From the NCBI RefSeq assembly GCF_002162315.1, contig NZ_CP021416.1, positions 1,190,207 to 1,254,206 on the forward strand: 64,000 bases of DNA, written 5' to 3'. Origin of the DNA: Sulfurospirillum diekertiae. GTDB taxonomy: Bacteria > Campylobacterota > Campylobacteria > Campylobacterales > Sulfurospirillaceae. Positions 19,984 through 28,607 of this stretch are shown piece by piece. Both the position numbers and the translations under genes were made by a program. The notes beneath the pieces are model-generated. The model did no database searches. It saw only the letters and a list, made by a program, of their open reading frames with translations, and was not told the origin of the DNA. The number at the start of each line of letters is the position of its first letter. The first letter of the stretch is position 1.

Positions 19984-20610
19984 CTAGATAATTTTTCCAT
20001 CTTTTACCTCGATAATTTTGTCTGCATAATCCGATACATGGCGGTCATGCGTCGCGATGATGATCGTCGTGCCACTTTTGGAAAGTGTTTTAAAAAGCTT
20101 ATAAATCGTCTGCGAATTGCGTGAGTCTAGGTTACCTGTGGGCTCATCAGCAAAGATGATTTTGGGCGTGTTCACGAGTGCTCGCACAATGGCAGCACGC
20201 TGACGTTGCCCACCTGAAATCTCATCGGGATATTTATGCTTAATGGCTTCGATGCCACATTGTTCAAAAAGCGTGTCGATGTAGGTGCTATTTTTATTGA
20301 TCGCGGCTAGTTTGATGTTTTCTAAAATCGTTAAATACCCGATGAGGTAGTGAAACTGGAAGATAAACCCAACCTCTTTTTGACGAAACGCATCAATATC
20401 TTTGATGAGCGTGTAAGCTTTCCCCTCAAAAAAAAGCTCGCCTTTGCTTGGGAGAAGTAGAGAGGAGAGAATGGAGAGCAGGGTGGATTTACCACTACCG
20501 CTTTCACCCACGATAGCGATAAACTCACCTTTTTTGGCTTCAAAATTGACGTTATCCAGAGCGAGATCATTTTTATAGTAATGGGTAATGCCACCCGCTT
20601 GAAGTATCAT
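19984..20610 (-). CDS. ABC transporter ATP-binding protein (LolD/MacB type)
   Basis: 208 residues. Walker A is GESGSGKST (about 35-43), the Q-loop follows in FIFQFHYL, the signature is SGGQRQRAA, Walker B is IIFADEPTGN and the H-loop is ATHDRH. Length and sequence match the LolD/MacB class, whose partners are FtsX-type permeases moving lipoproteins, peptides or small molecules across the envelope. It overlaps the permease gene upstream by four bases, so the two form one transporter. The gene after it is the oxidase-like membrane protein. Confidence 0.9.
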   Translation of the reverse strand: MILQAGGITHYYKNDLALDNVNFEAKKGEFIAIVGESGSGKSTLLSILSSLLLPSKGELFFEGKAYTLIKDIDAFRQKEVGFIFQFHYLIGYLTILENIKLAAINKNSTYIDTLFEQCGIEAIKHKYPDEISGGQRQRAAIVRALVNTPKIIFADEPTGNLDSRNSQTIYKLFKTLSKSGTTIIIATHDRHVSDYADKIIEVKDGKII

Positions 20611-21689
20611 AGCGCACCCCTTTGAATAAGGATGATCGGATCGATCTTTGATGCGCTGTAGGCAGGCAACAGTGCGCCTAAAAGTGCCATAAAAAGGGAA
20701 AAGCCAAAGACAGTTACAATCGTCTCAAGGCTAAGCTCACCATTGACATAGCCTTGAAATTTCTCGATGTGTGCGATCATAAACAAAAGTCCTTTAGAGA
20801 ACAGAAGCGCTGAGAGAAAACCAACACAGGTGATGATAAACGTCTCACCGACAACCATCGTCATGATAAAATTGGATGACTTACCGATGGCTCTTAAAAT
20901 GCCAAACTCACTTCTTCGCTCATTGATCGTAATGCTAATAAGACTCGCAATGCCAAGCAGTCCCATCAAAAATGCCACCGCACTGATCACAATGGAAGAG
21001 GTTTCGATGATCTTAAACTGATTGTAATTGTCCACAAATTCGTGTGTGGTTTTGGCTTCAATGTCAGAGCTTAGGGCGTTGATATGCTCTATAAGTTCTT
21101 CTACATCTGTATCTTTTTTGATGCTCACGAGCAAGATAGATGCTTCCTTGTTGAAGATGGCACTGGCATCCTCACGGTTAAGGACAGCGCCTCCATCTTC
21201 GAAGCCGACACCGTTTTCAAAGATGCCTGAAACGCTGAATGTTTTGTTTGAAATCGAGATAGTTTTGGGTGCGTGAAGGCGCGCATTGATATTTTTACCC
21301 AAAATGACTTCGCCCTTTTTAGGGTAAGTACCTTCTATCAGCGCATAGGTTTTAAAACGGTTTTCACTCACACCATAAATCGCTGCGATGGGAAGATCAT
21401 TAATGGGTGAAGCGCCTAAGATGATTGCATATACGTCATTCACGCCTGCGATGTTTTTGATCTTAGCGCCAAGCGAAGCGTTGACATCGCTGAAAAAGGT
21501 ATCGGCAATTTTGGCTTGCGTGACGATGATGTCACCTTCGGTTTTAAGTATCGCGGAGTACATACCAATGATGCCACGTGAAATCGAGGTTATCATAAAG
21601 ATAGCCGTGATAGAGACGGTGATGCTTAGGTAAATTAAAAAGGTTTTAAAGCGGTTGCGATTTAGTGCTTTAAAGAAAAGTGATACCAA
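20607..21689 (-). CDS. ABC transporter permease (FtsX/MacB type)
   Basis: 360 residues. One N-terminal membrane helix (about 15-35) precedes a large periplasmic MacB-PCD-like domain (about 40-230) with glycine-turn strands such as GEVILGKNINARL. Three C-terminal helices of the FtsX domain follow (about 235-345), with RSEFGILRAIG between the first two, a hallmark of this class. With the overlapping ATPase it forms a mechanotransmission-type exporter. The ATG at 21689 has no strong ribosome site beyond AAGGAAA. Substrate unknown; neighbours suggest envelope or respiratory-complex maturation. Confidence 0.87.
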   Translation of the reverse strand: MVSLFFKALNRNRFKTFLIYLSITVSITAIFMITSISRGIIGMYSAILKTEGDIIVTQAKIADTFFSDVNASLGAKIKNIAGVNDVYAIILGASPINDLPIAAIYGVSENRFKTYALIEGTYPKKGEVILGKNINARLHAPKTISISNKTFSVSGIFENGVGFEDGGAVLNREDASAIFNKEASILLVSIKKDTDVEELIEHINALSSDIEAKTTHEFVDNYNQFKIIETSSIVISAVAFLMGLLGIASLISITINERRSEFGILRAIGKSSNFIMTMVVGETFIITCVGFLSALLFSKGLLFMIAHIEKFQGYVNGELSLETIVTVFGFSLFMALLGALLPAYSASKIDPIILIQRGAL

Positions 21690-21826
21690 TGAAATTTCCT
21701 TACAAGTTATAATTTAATGACAATTTTAGATGAATAAGATGAATTGAGTATGAATTATCTTTACATGTAAAACATTTAAAAGCTATGTCGAAGTACAATG
21801 TTCACAATGTTGAATGAGGGAGTATT

Positions 21827-22711
21827 ATGAAAATTATTGTATTAGATACCGAAACGACAGGCATGCTTGAAAAAGACCGCATCTGCCAGCTTAGTTATTT
21901 AGTGATGAATGAAGAGTTTGAGATAGAGGAAATTCATAACGACCTTTGCACGCCACCCCTTCCGATCTCGTTCGAAGCAATGGCGATTCACCACATTACC
22001 CCTGAAATGCTTGAAGGTGAGCCAACGTGTGTGCAAACCAAAGCGTTTAAAAGACTCTGTGAGCTCAACATCCCTGCCAATATTATCGTCATTCAAAATG
22101 CCGCATTTGATCTTGGGATGCTTGCCAAAGAGGGCTTTAGCTCACAGATGAATCTCATCGATACCTTTCGCATTTTACGTGCCTACTATCCGCTTGAGGG
22201 TTCTTTTAGCTTGCAGTTTAAACGCTACCAGTGGGGACTGTATAAAGAAGAAGAGGGCTTGTCTCAAAAGCTTGGCATTACCATCAAAGCACACGATGCT
22301 CTGGGTGATGTCATCGTTCTAAAACACCTGTTTGAACGCCTGTGCGAAGAACACTCCATGCCAAAGATGATACTTCTCTGTTCTGAACCTATCGTACTAA
22401 GTCACATTCCTTACGGAAAAAACAAAGGCAAAAAGTTCGTCGATGTAGCACATACCGATCGCCAAGACCTCCACTATATGCTAAATGCCAACGGACTCGA
22501 CGCCGATGTAAAAGCCTCCATACTCCACGCGCTTGAAAGCACCAAAGAGAACGTCACCCTAACCATCAGCTTTGGTAAATACGCAGGCAAAACGCCCGAG
22601 GAAGTTTTAGAGATAGATAGAAACTATCTTTTATGGATGGTCAATAAGATGGATAACCTCAATGCTGAGTTGAAAGAGGCGATAGAGAAGGTTTTGGTAG
22701 CGTATCCATAA
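21827..22711 (+). CDS. DEDDh 3'-5' exonuclease fused to a DUF3820 domain
   Basis: 294 residues. The exonuclease domain (1-175) has Exo I VLDTETTG, Exo II NAAFDLGML and Exo III HDALGDV, the complete DEDDh set, resembling the DNA polymerase III epsilon family and family exonucleases of mobile or repair loci. The C-terminal part (about 185-294) holds two DUF3820-like repeats: PYGKNKGKKFVDV and FGKYAGKTPEEV, followed by YLLWM. The ATG follows GAGGGAG. Its last 140 bases are repeated in diverged form at 23493-23638, flanking the toxin-antitoxin pair. Confidence 0.85.
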   Translation: MKIIVLDTETTGMLEKDRICQLSYLVMNEEFEIEEIHNDLCTPPLPISFEAMAIHHITPEMLEGEPTCVQTKAFKRLCELNIPANIIVIQNAAFDLGMLAKEGFSSQMNLIDTFRILRAYYPLEGSFSLQFKRYQWGLYKEEEGLSQKLGITIKAHDALGDVIVLKHLFERLCEEHSMPKMILLCSEPIVLSHIPYGKNKGKKFVDVAHTDRQDLHYMLNANGLDADVKASILHALESTKENVTLTISFGKYAGKTPEEVLEIDRNYLLWMVNKMDNLNAELKEAIEKVLVAYP

Positions 22712-22749
22712 ATTTTAAGATAAAATTGTACTAAATCAATAAAGGTCTA

Positions 22750-23178
22750 ATGATGAGTAATGATATAAGGTGGCAACAACGGTTTTTTAACTACCAAAAA
22801 GCACTTAAACAGCTCAAAGCAGGCGTGGATTTATCAGCTCAAAGAGAGTTGTCCCTCTTAGAAAAACAAGGGATTATCCAAGCGTTTGAGTACACCCATG
22901 AACTAGCATGGAAAACGATGAAAGATTTTTTGGATTATAAAGGCTCAACCGAGCAAATTTATGGCTCAAAAGATGCAACACGGCAAGCCTTTCTTATGGG
23001 TTTAATCGCACATGGAGAGGATTGGATGAGAATGATACTAAGCAGAAATCTAACCTCTCACACGTATGATGAAAAAACAGTTGAAGAGATAGTGAATGAA
23101 GTGTTGGGAAATTATAGTTTTAGATTTGAAGAGTTAGAGCAAAAGCTATCGACACTTTTAAAAGAAGAGAGCCTTTAG
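22750..23178 (+). CDS. hepT: HepT-like HEPN toxin (HI0074 family)
   Basis: 142 residues, all-helical. The HEPN RNase motif RX4HXY is visible as RNLTSHTY at about 100-107, after the family stretch RQAFLMGLIAHGEDWM. In HepT/MntA systems HepT is an RNase toxin, and MntA silences it by adding AMP to the motif tyrosine. Either of two adjacent ATGs can be used; the second (22753) is better spaced from AAAGG. The partner gene starts two bases after the stop. The pair lies between two copies of a DUF3820 gene end. Confidence 0.88.
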   Translation: MMSNDIRWQQRFFNYQKALKQLKAGVDLSAQRELSLLEKQGIIQAFEYTHELAWKTMKDFLDYKGSTEQIYGSKDATRQAFLMGLIAHGEDWMRMILSRNLTSHTYDEKTVEEIVNEVLGNYSFRFEELEQKLSTLLKEESL

Positions 23179-23180
23179 AG

Positions 23181-23480
23181 ATGTCTTTTGGTCTGAGTGA
23201 TGATGTCATTGAAAAAATGCAACAGGTTTTTTCGCAGTTTCCTAACATCAAAGAAGTTGTTGTGTTTGGCTCTCGTGCTAAAGGAAACTATAAAGAAGGC
23301 TCCGATATTGACCTAGCACTAAAAGGTACTGCTCTCAATCTCCAAACACTGCAAAACCTTGAACTTAAACTAGAAGAACTTTATTTGCCCTATAAAATTG
23401 ATATGGTGATTTATAAAAATATCGCCAATGATGCGCTCAAAGAGCATATTGATAGAGTTGGAATGGTCTTACAAAAATAA
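23181..23480 (+). CDS. mntA: MntA-like minimal nucleotidyltransferase antitoxin
   Basis: 99 residues with the GSX10DXD signature of minimal nucleotidyltransferases (GSRAKG at 30-35, then SDIDL at 41-45) and a later acidic residue in KIDMVIY, completing the metal triad. The family transfers AMP to the tyrosine of HepT and so neutralises it. It begins two bases after hepT, as usual for this order. No other target gene is close. Codon use is similar to the neighbours. Confidence 0.9.
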   Translation: MSFGLSDDVIEKMQQVFSQFPNIKEVVVFGSRAKGNYKEGSDIDLALKGTALNLQTLQNLELKLEELYLPYKIDMVIYKNIANDALKEHIDRVGMVLQK

Positions 23481-23492
23481 ACGCTTGCTCTA

Positions 23493-23638
23493 AGTTGTGG
23501 TAAAAATATGTAGGCCAAACGCCAGAGAAAGTTTTAAAATATGACCGAAACTATCTATTATGGATGGTCAATAAGATGGATAATCTGAGTGCAGAGCTGA
23601 AAGAGGCGATAGAGAAGGTTTTGGTTTCGTATCCGTAA
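23493..23638 (+). pseudogene. Duplicated 3' end of the exonuclease-DUF3820 gene
   Basis: This stretch encodes QTPEKVLKYDRNYLLWM and the following residues to the stop in good alignment with the last 45 codons of the gene at 21827-22711, but has no start and differs at many synonymous sites. The spacing between the two copies is about 920 bases, and hepT-mntA fills it. Such a flanking copy suggests insertion at the gene end with the old or new 3' end left behind. Confidence 0.8.
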
Positions 23639-23729
23639 AGGTTTATATGTAAAAATTCTAACGCACAAACACCCTTTTTAGATATGTTAAAATACTTTCA
23701 AACATTCACTTCATCAAAAGGACTTCAAG

Positions 23730-23909
23730 ATGGCAACGAATACTGGTAAAAATCATCGAATAGGCTCAATTAAGGATAGATCACAGTTCTATAATGAAAG
23801 AACTAACACTTATCTTGAAAGAGATGCTATAACAGGTCTTATTCTGAAAGGGAAACAAGGTAAACCTTTTAAGGGTGTTGCAAAAGAACCTGATGGTCGT
23901 AAAAAATGA
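23730..23909 (+). CDS. 59-residue basic protein, partner of the KAP NTPase
   Basis: The ATG at 23730 follows AAAAGGACTTCAAG, a strong ribosome site. The stop overlaps the next start by ATGA, so translation is coupled to the KAP NTPase. The product is hydrophilic and basic, begins MATNTGKNHRIG and ends EPDGRKK, with KDRSQFYNERTNTYLERD in the middle. No membrane helix or cysteine. It resembles short conserved proteins of unknown role that I recall from Proteobacteria and Campylobacterota, but I cannot name a family. The constant overlap suggests a sensor, trigger or regulator of the NTPase. Confidence 0.7.
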   Translation: MATNTGKNHRIGSIKDRSQFYNERTNTYLERDAITGLILKGKQGKPFKGVAKEPDGRKK

Positions 23910-25363
23910 AATTTGATTTGCCTGAGGATTTATTAAAACGAAGCGAAGAAGCAGACTCTTTAAAAAACTATCTTCTTAAAAGATATGAACAGATTCCTCT
24001 AAAACCATTTACATTAAATATTAATGCTGAATGGGGATATGGAAAAACATATTTTTTACAACAATTAGCCAATAAATTTGCGGTTGATGGACATCCTGTT
24101 GTCTATTTTGACGCGTGGAAAAATGACTATACGAAAGAGCCTTTGCTCGCTTTTATGTCAGAGTTAAATGGACAATTAGACGAATATTTAGATAAAAGAG
24201 AGCAGAAAGCAAAAAATATTTTAAAAAAGATTGCCGAGTTTTCATTACCAATTATTTTTTCAATTATTGCAAAACGCTTTACAGGATACAGCGTAGACCA
24301 ACTTAATGAAATGTTATCTGAAGATAAAGGAATTGAGAAAGAGAAAACTGAAGATAAAGTTTCATCTTTAGTGAGCAATATGACTAAGATAACACTTGAA
24401 GAACATTTTAGAACTAAAAATAGCATCAATGATTTTAAAGAGAATATGAAAAATCTTTTAAGAAAGATCGAAAATTATAAGAATAAAAAACTTCCACTTT
24501 TTATTCTTATTGATGAATTAGACAGATGCAGACCAAATTATGCTATCGAGCTTTTAGAGAACATCAAACATCTTTTCGATATTGAAGGAATTTACTTTAT
24601 CATTGCTACGGATTCAAGACAGTTGTCTCATTCCATCAATGCCGTTTATGGTGTCAATTTTGCATCCGATAAATATTTGAAAAGATTTTTTGATTTAGAA
24701 TACACACTAAAAACACCTGAGGTTTATGACTTTGCGTATTATCTTTTTGACCACTATAATTTGCTCAATCACGATAAATTCTTTGTTCCTTTTGAAGAAA
24801 ATGAGTATAAAGAAAAAAATCTAAATGTCGTTGCATTTGATCTAATGGCACGTTTTTTTAAACTTGTACCCAGAGATATAGAGCAAACGGTTTCCATGTT
24901 ATCAACCATTTGTTTGACATGGAATGTTGAACATAAAATCCACTTAATTTATATGGTGTTTTTAATCATGCTAAAACATAAATCTAATAGTGATTTTGAA
25001 AAATATAAAGATGCGTTACTAGCTAAACCCGACTGGATAACATCGGTAGATTGCCCCTTAGATATGGACAAAACTATTGGGGTCAATCAGCTCTATGTTA
25101 TAGGAAATGAAGCTCGTAAAAATATATTATTGACTAAGATAATTGAGCGGTATAGCAAGCTAGAAAATATTGCAATAAAAACATTTTTTAATATATATGA
25201 TCGTTCAGAAAATCCAATAGAAAACAACATTTTTAATTTAATTAAAAATGAAAAAGGTATTACAAGCCGTCTTAGTTCAGAGGTATTAAAAAGTTCTATT
25301 CAAACCTATAAAGATAAAATTTTGCATTGTGGTCAATTTGATATTATCTCTAAGGCTAAATGA
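23906..25363 (+). CDS. KAP-family P-loop NTPase
   Basis: 485 residues. Walker A is WGYGKTYF (about 43-50), the KAP motif YFDAWKNDY follows at about 67-75, and Walker B with sensor residues is FILIDELDRCRP (about 199-210), then EGIYFIIATDS. A hydrophobic stretch (about 111-123) inside the P-loop domain could be the inserted membrane segment of KAP proteins. The last 250 residues are helical without a named domain. KAP NTPases include PifA of plasmid F (phage exclusion) and QatA of the Qat defence system, but QatB, QatC and QatD are absent here. A phage-defence or cell-killing role is inference. Confidence 0.82.
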   Translation: MKFDLPEDLLKRSEEADSLKNYLLKRYEQIPLKPFTLNINAEWGYGKTYFLQQLANKFAVDGHPVVYFDAWKNDYTKEPLLAFMSELNGQLDEYLDKREQKAKNILKKIAEFSLPIIFSIIAKRFTGYSVDQLNEMLSEDKGIEKEKTEDKVSSLVSNMTKITLEEHFRTKNSINDFKENMKNLLRKIENYKNKKLPLFILIDELDRCRPNYAIELLENIKHLFDIEGIYFIIATDSRQLSHSINAVYGVNFASDKYLKRFFDLEYTLKTPEVYDFAYYLFDHYNLLNHDKFFVPFEENEYKEKNLNVVAFDLMARFFKLVPRDIEQTVSMLSTICLTWNVEHKIHLIYMVFLIMLKHKSNSDFEKYKDALLAKPDWITSVDCPLDMDKTIGVNQLYVIGNEARKNILLTKIIERYSKLENIAIKTFFNIYDRSENPIENNIFNLIKNEKGITSRLSSEVLKSSIQTYKDKILHCGQFDIISKAK

Positions 25364-25404
25364 GTTTCACAAAACAAAAGGAATAAAATGGAAAATAAGG
25401 GCTC

Positions 25405-25495
25405 AGGACTAAACTTTTAACTTTTGAAATCCCTTTCAAACACATTCACAAACTGCTCAAAAATGCCTTTACATGTAAAGCCATTCTCCCTCACA
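25405..25495 (-). pseudogene. Relic of a hipA 3' end
   Basis: On the minus strand this stretch reads as a HipA C-terminus (IFEQFVNVFERDFKS then stop) that aligns with the end of the intact hipA at 29962 (FLSSLMEAFEREN). The flanking plus-strand sequence (CTAAACTTTTAACTTTT) also recurs at 29467-29484. No start or kinase core remains. It includes a TTTACATGTAAA copy at the place where intact hipA has one. This marks a lost second hipA or a rearrangement of this region. Confidence 0.6.
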
Positions 25496-25635
25496 CACAA
25501 AACTAAAATAGTGTCATAAATAACCACGATAGAAAAGGTTTTGTGGCATATTTGTTTAGAGGCTACGTAGAGCTTTTCTTTAAGTTGGGTTGTGTTAGCA
25601 TAAATGCAATGTACCTTTATGGGAGAATCAAACTA

Positions 25636-26787
25636 ATGATTAAACATATTGAACTATCTTTACGCAAATGCGTTGCTCCCGAGTTTGTTTTTGGTGTCGA
25701 TGCTCGAAAAATGGCGGGAAAATATGCCAAAAATTTAGGTATAAAAAAGGTTTTAATCGTTACCGATCCTGGCGTCATTCGCGCGGGTTGGGTTGATGAT
25801 GTTACAAAAGCATTGGAAGCAGAAAATATTTCCGCGATTCTCTTTGATGATGTCGTCCCTAACCCAAGAGATACCAACGTTTTAGCCGGCGTAAAGCTTT
25901 ACCGCAAGCATAAATGCGATGGCATTGTGACTATCGGTGGTGGTAGTCCTATGGATTGTGCCAAAGGCATTGGCATCGTTGTTGCCAATATGGGCGATGT
26001 CTTAGCATATGAAGGTGTCGATAAAATTCTCTACCCTTTGCCCCCACTGATTTGCATTCCCACGACGGCAGGAACGGCAGCGGATGTTTCTCAGTTTGCC
26101 ATTATCAACGATATTAAACGGCATGTGAAGATTGCGATTATTAGTAAGTCTATCGTTCCAGATGTCTCCTTGATTGACCCTGAAACAACGATGAGCATGG
26201 ATAAAGAGCTTACCATCAACACAGGGCTTGATGCGTTAACCCATGCTGTTGAGGCGTATGTGTCCAATGCCAACTCCGCGATTACTGATTTGTACTCTTT
26301 GGAAGCGATTTCGCTGTTAGGTAAAAATTTGCCCCGTGTTGTAGAACATCCTAATGATATACAAGCGCGTGCTTCGGTGATGATGGCAAGTCTTCTTGCA
26401 GGTCTCGCGTTTTCCAATGCTTCTCTTGGGGTGATTCATGCAATGGCACATTCACTTGGTGGCTGGCTTGATTTACCGCATGGTTTATGCAATGCTATTT
26501 TACTCGAGCATGCGGTTGCTTATAATTTTTCCCATGCAAAAGAGCGCTACCAGACGATGGCCTCGTATATGGGAATGAAAGGCAATCTTAATTGCGATGC
26601 GATAGTGTATGACATCCATGAGTTTAAACTCTCTTTAGGATTGACACAGCGTTTAGGCGTGTTGGGTGTTACGCGTGAGATTATTCCTCATCTTGCTTCG
26701 ATGGCACTGCAAGATGCGTGTATCGTTACCAACCCTGTTATGCCAAGTCAACATGATGTTGAGGAGATTTTGATCCATGCCCTATGA
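25636..26787 (+). CDS. Iron-containing alcohol dehydrogenase (group III)
   Basis: The ATG at 25636 follows GGGAGAATCAAACTA; the longer frame upstream lacks a ribosome site. 383 residues: GGGSPMDCAKGIG binds NAD(P), PTTAGTAADVSQ follows, and the metal ligands lie in DALTHAVEAY, AHSLGG and LPHGLCNA with the histidines expected of the Fe-ADH family. Reaction: reversible NAD(P)-linked oxidation of a primary alcohol or related substrate in the cytoplasm. Its end overlaps the PAS-GGDEF-EAL gene by 11 bases. The pairing recalls ErcA of Pseudomonas, an Fe-ADH tied to a sensory system rather than bulk metabolism; this link is inference. Confidence 0.87.
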   Translation: MIKHIELSLRKCVAPEFVFGVDARKMAGKYAKNLGIKKVLIVTDPGVIRAGWVDDVTKALEAENISAILFDDVVPNPRDTNVLAGVKLYRKHKCDGIVTIGGGSPMDCAKGIGIVVANMGDVLAYEGVDKILYPLPPLICIPTTAGTAADVSQFAIINDIKRHVKIAIISKSIVPDVSLIDPETTMSMDKELTINTGLDALTHAVEAYVSNANSAITDLYSLEAISLLGKNLPRVVEHPNDIQARASVMMASLLAGLAFSNASLGVIHAMAHSLGGWLDLPHGLCNAILLEHAVAYNFSHAKERYQTMASYMGMKGNLNCDAIVYDIHEFKLSLGLTQRLGVLGVTREIIPHLASMALQDACIVTNPVMPSQHDVEEILIHAL

Positions 26788-28540
26788 AAACAGTGACGAC
26801 TTACGCACTAAAATTATTGGCTTAGGAGAGAGCTCTGTTCGTAAAAGCTACTACCCTCAGCTTCAAGATAGAATCGTGGAACTCGAGCGTTTTCATGGTC
26901 TTTTGGATCGCGCTAGGGAGTTAATCTTTTTAGTCGATGCACAGAGTTTACGCATTATCGATAGCAATGCCATTGTCTGTTCAACTTTTGAAGCATCCAA
27001 AGAGAGTTTAATGGGAAGTGAGCTTGCGCAGTGGTTTCCTCCCCATTTTATGGATGCTTTGAATACTTTGTCTCAGGAGAGTGAACATTGTTCCATCGTT
27101 GAGACGATCATTGCAAATTCTTCGGGCGCAGTTCCCATGGAATTTGTACTCCAATATGTCAACTTTAGTGCGCAAAATTATTATGTCATTTTGGGCAAAG
27201 ATATTTCTGAGCGCAAGCATGCAGAGTCTAAGATTCATACCTTAGCTTTTTATGACTCTCTAACCCACCTTCCCAATCGCCAACTGCTTCATGATCGTAT
27301 GGCAATGGCTCTGGCTAAAAACCAACGGCATCACAGAGTAGGGGCGCTTTTGATGATAGATCTTGATAATTTTAAAGCGTTAAATGACACCAAAGGTCAT
27401 CACATTGGAGATGAACTTTTGATTCAGGTGGCGAGTAGGCTTCAAAGTGTTCTCCGCGATGGTGATACATTAGCGCGTATGAGCGGTGATGATTTTATCG
27501 TTTTACTAGAAGGTCTTCATTTAGAAGAAGACAAAGCGGCCTTGGAGGCTGAAAAGTTCGCGACACGCATCAAATATCTCCTGAACGAGCCTTACAATCT
27601 TTTAGGGTATGAGCATACATGCTCTTCGAGTATTGGTATTGCACTGTTTAGTTCTAAACCAAAAAGTAAAGAGACATTGCTCAAGCAAGCGGATATTGCG
27701 ATGTATCAAGCTAAAAAACTGGGGCGGAATCGTATCTGTTTTTATGACCCTGTGATGCAGGAGAACATTGAGCAAAAAACAACGATGGAGCATGAACTGA
27801 GAATTGCGCTCTCTCAAGAAGAGTTGACACTTTTTTACCAACCCCAAGTCAACTTAGAGGGCGAAATCATTGGTGTTGAAGCACTGGTGAGATGGAATCA
27901 TCCTCAAAAAGGGCTTGTGCCGCCCAATGCGTTTATTCCGCTCGCGGAAGAGACTGGATTGATTATTCCTGTTGGCAGTTGGGTGTTACATCAGGCTTGC
28001 GAACAACTCAGCCTTTGGACGAAAATGTATCCAGAACGACATTTACATGTATCTATTAATGTGAGTGTTAAACAGTTCCAAGAAGCCTCTTTTTACGACA
28101 CGGTTGCTGAGGTTATTGCCAAGAGTGGTGTGGAGACGGGACGGGTGAAATTGGAATTAACCGAGAGTTTAATTGTCGAAAATATACGCGAAACGATTGT
28201 CAAGATAGAATCACTGCGTTCCCTTGGCATCGGCTTTTCATTGGATGATTTTGGCACAGGGTACTCTTCGCTTTCCTACTTGAAGCGCTTGCCGTTGGAT
28301 GAACTCAAAATCGACCAATCCTTTGTTCGTGACATTGGCAATGACAACAATGACGCGATGATCGTTAAGACCATTATAGAGATGGCGCGCAACTTTGACT
28401 TGGATGTGATTGCTGAAGGTGTTGAAGACCAAGAGCAGTTCAAGTTTTTAGAAGAGAATGGCTGTACGTTGTTCCAAGGGTATCTTTTTGGAAAACCAAT
28501 GCCCGCGAAAGAGATAGAACGCCTCTTTTTAGATGCATAA
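26777..28540 (+). CDS. PAS-GGDEF-EAL c-di-GMP enzyme
   Basis: 587 residues, no membrane helix. A PAS domain lies at about 40-150. The GGDEF domain (about 155-320) has SGDDF in place of GGDEF, with the conserved HLPNRQ, DLDNFK and DALNDTKGHHIGD-like signatures, so cyclase activity is possible but uncertain. The EAL domain (about 335-585) is complete: EALVRW, NVSVKQ, ELTES, LDDFGTGYSS, LKIDQSF, AEGVED and QGYLFGKP. The best prediction is a PAS-controlled c-di-GMP phosphodiesterase. Eleven-base overlap with the Fe-ADH gene suggests the sensor responds to the state of that pathway. Confidence 0.92.
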   Translation: MPYENSDDLRTKIIGLGESSVRKSYYPQLQDRIVELERFHGLLDRARELIFLVDAQSLRIIDSNAIVCSTFEASKESLMGSELAQWFPPHFMDALNTLSQESEHCSIVETIIANSSGAVPMEFVLQYVNFSAQNYYVILGKDISERKHAESKIHTLAFYDSLTHLPNRQLLHDRMAMALAKNQRHHRVGALLMIDLDNFKALNDTKGHHIGDELLIQVASRLQSVLRDGDTLARMSGDDFIVLLEGLHLEEDKAALEAEKFATRIKYLLNEPYNLLGYEHTCSSSIGIALFSSKPKSKETLLKQADIAMYQAKKLGRNRICFYDPVMQENIEQKTTMEHELRIALSQEELTLFYQPQVNLEGEIIGVEALVRWNHPQKGLVPPNAFIPLAEETGLIIPVGSWVLHQACEQLSLWTKMYPERHLHVSINVSVKQFQEASFYDTVAEVIAKSGVETGRVKLELTESLIVENIRETIVKIESLRSLGIGFSLDDFGTGYSSLSYLKRLPLDELKIDQSFVRDIGNDNNDAMIVKTIIEMARNFDLDVIAEGVEDQEQFKFLEENGCTLFQGYLFGKPMPAKEIERLFLDA

Positions 28541-28607
28541 CGCTTTATATGTAAAAAAATAGCTTAATCAATAGTATTTTTTTGTACTTAATAGGGGGTT
28601 GGTAACT

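Noticed and set aside
23906..25363. QatA of a Qat defence system
   Set aside because: The KAP NTPase is not followed by QatB, a QueC-like QatC or a TatD-like QatD.
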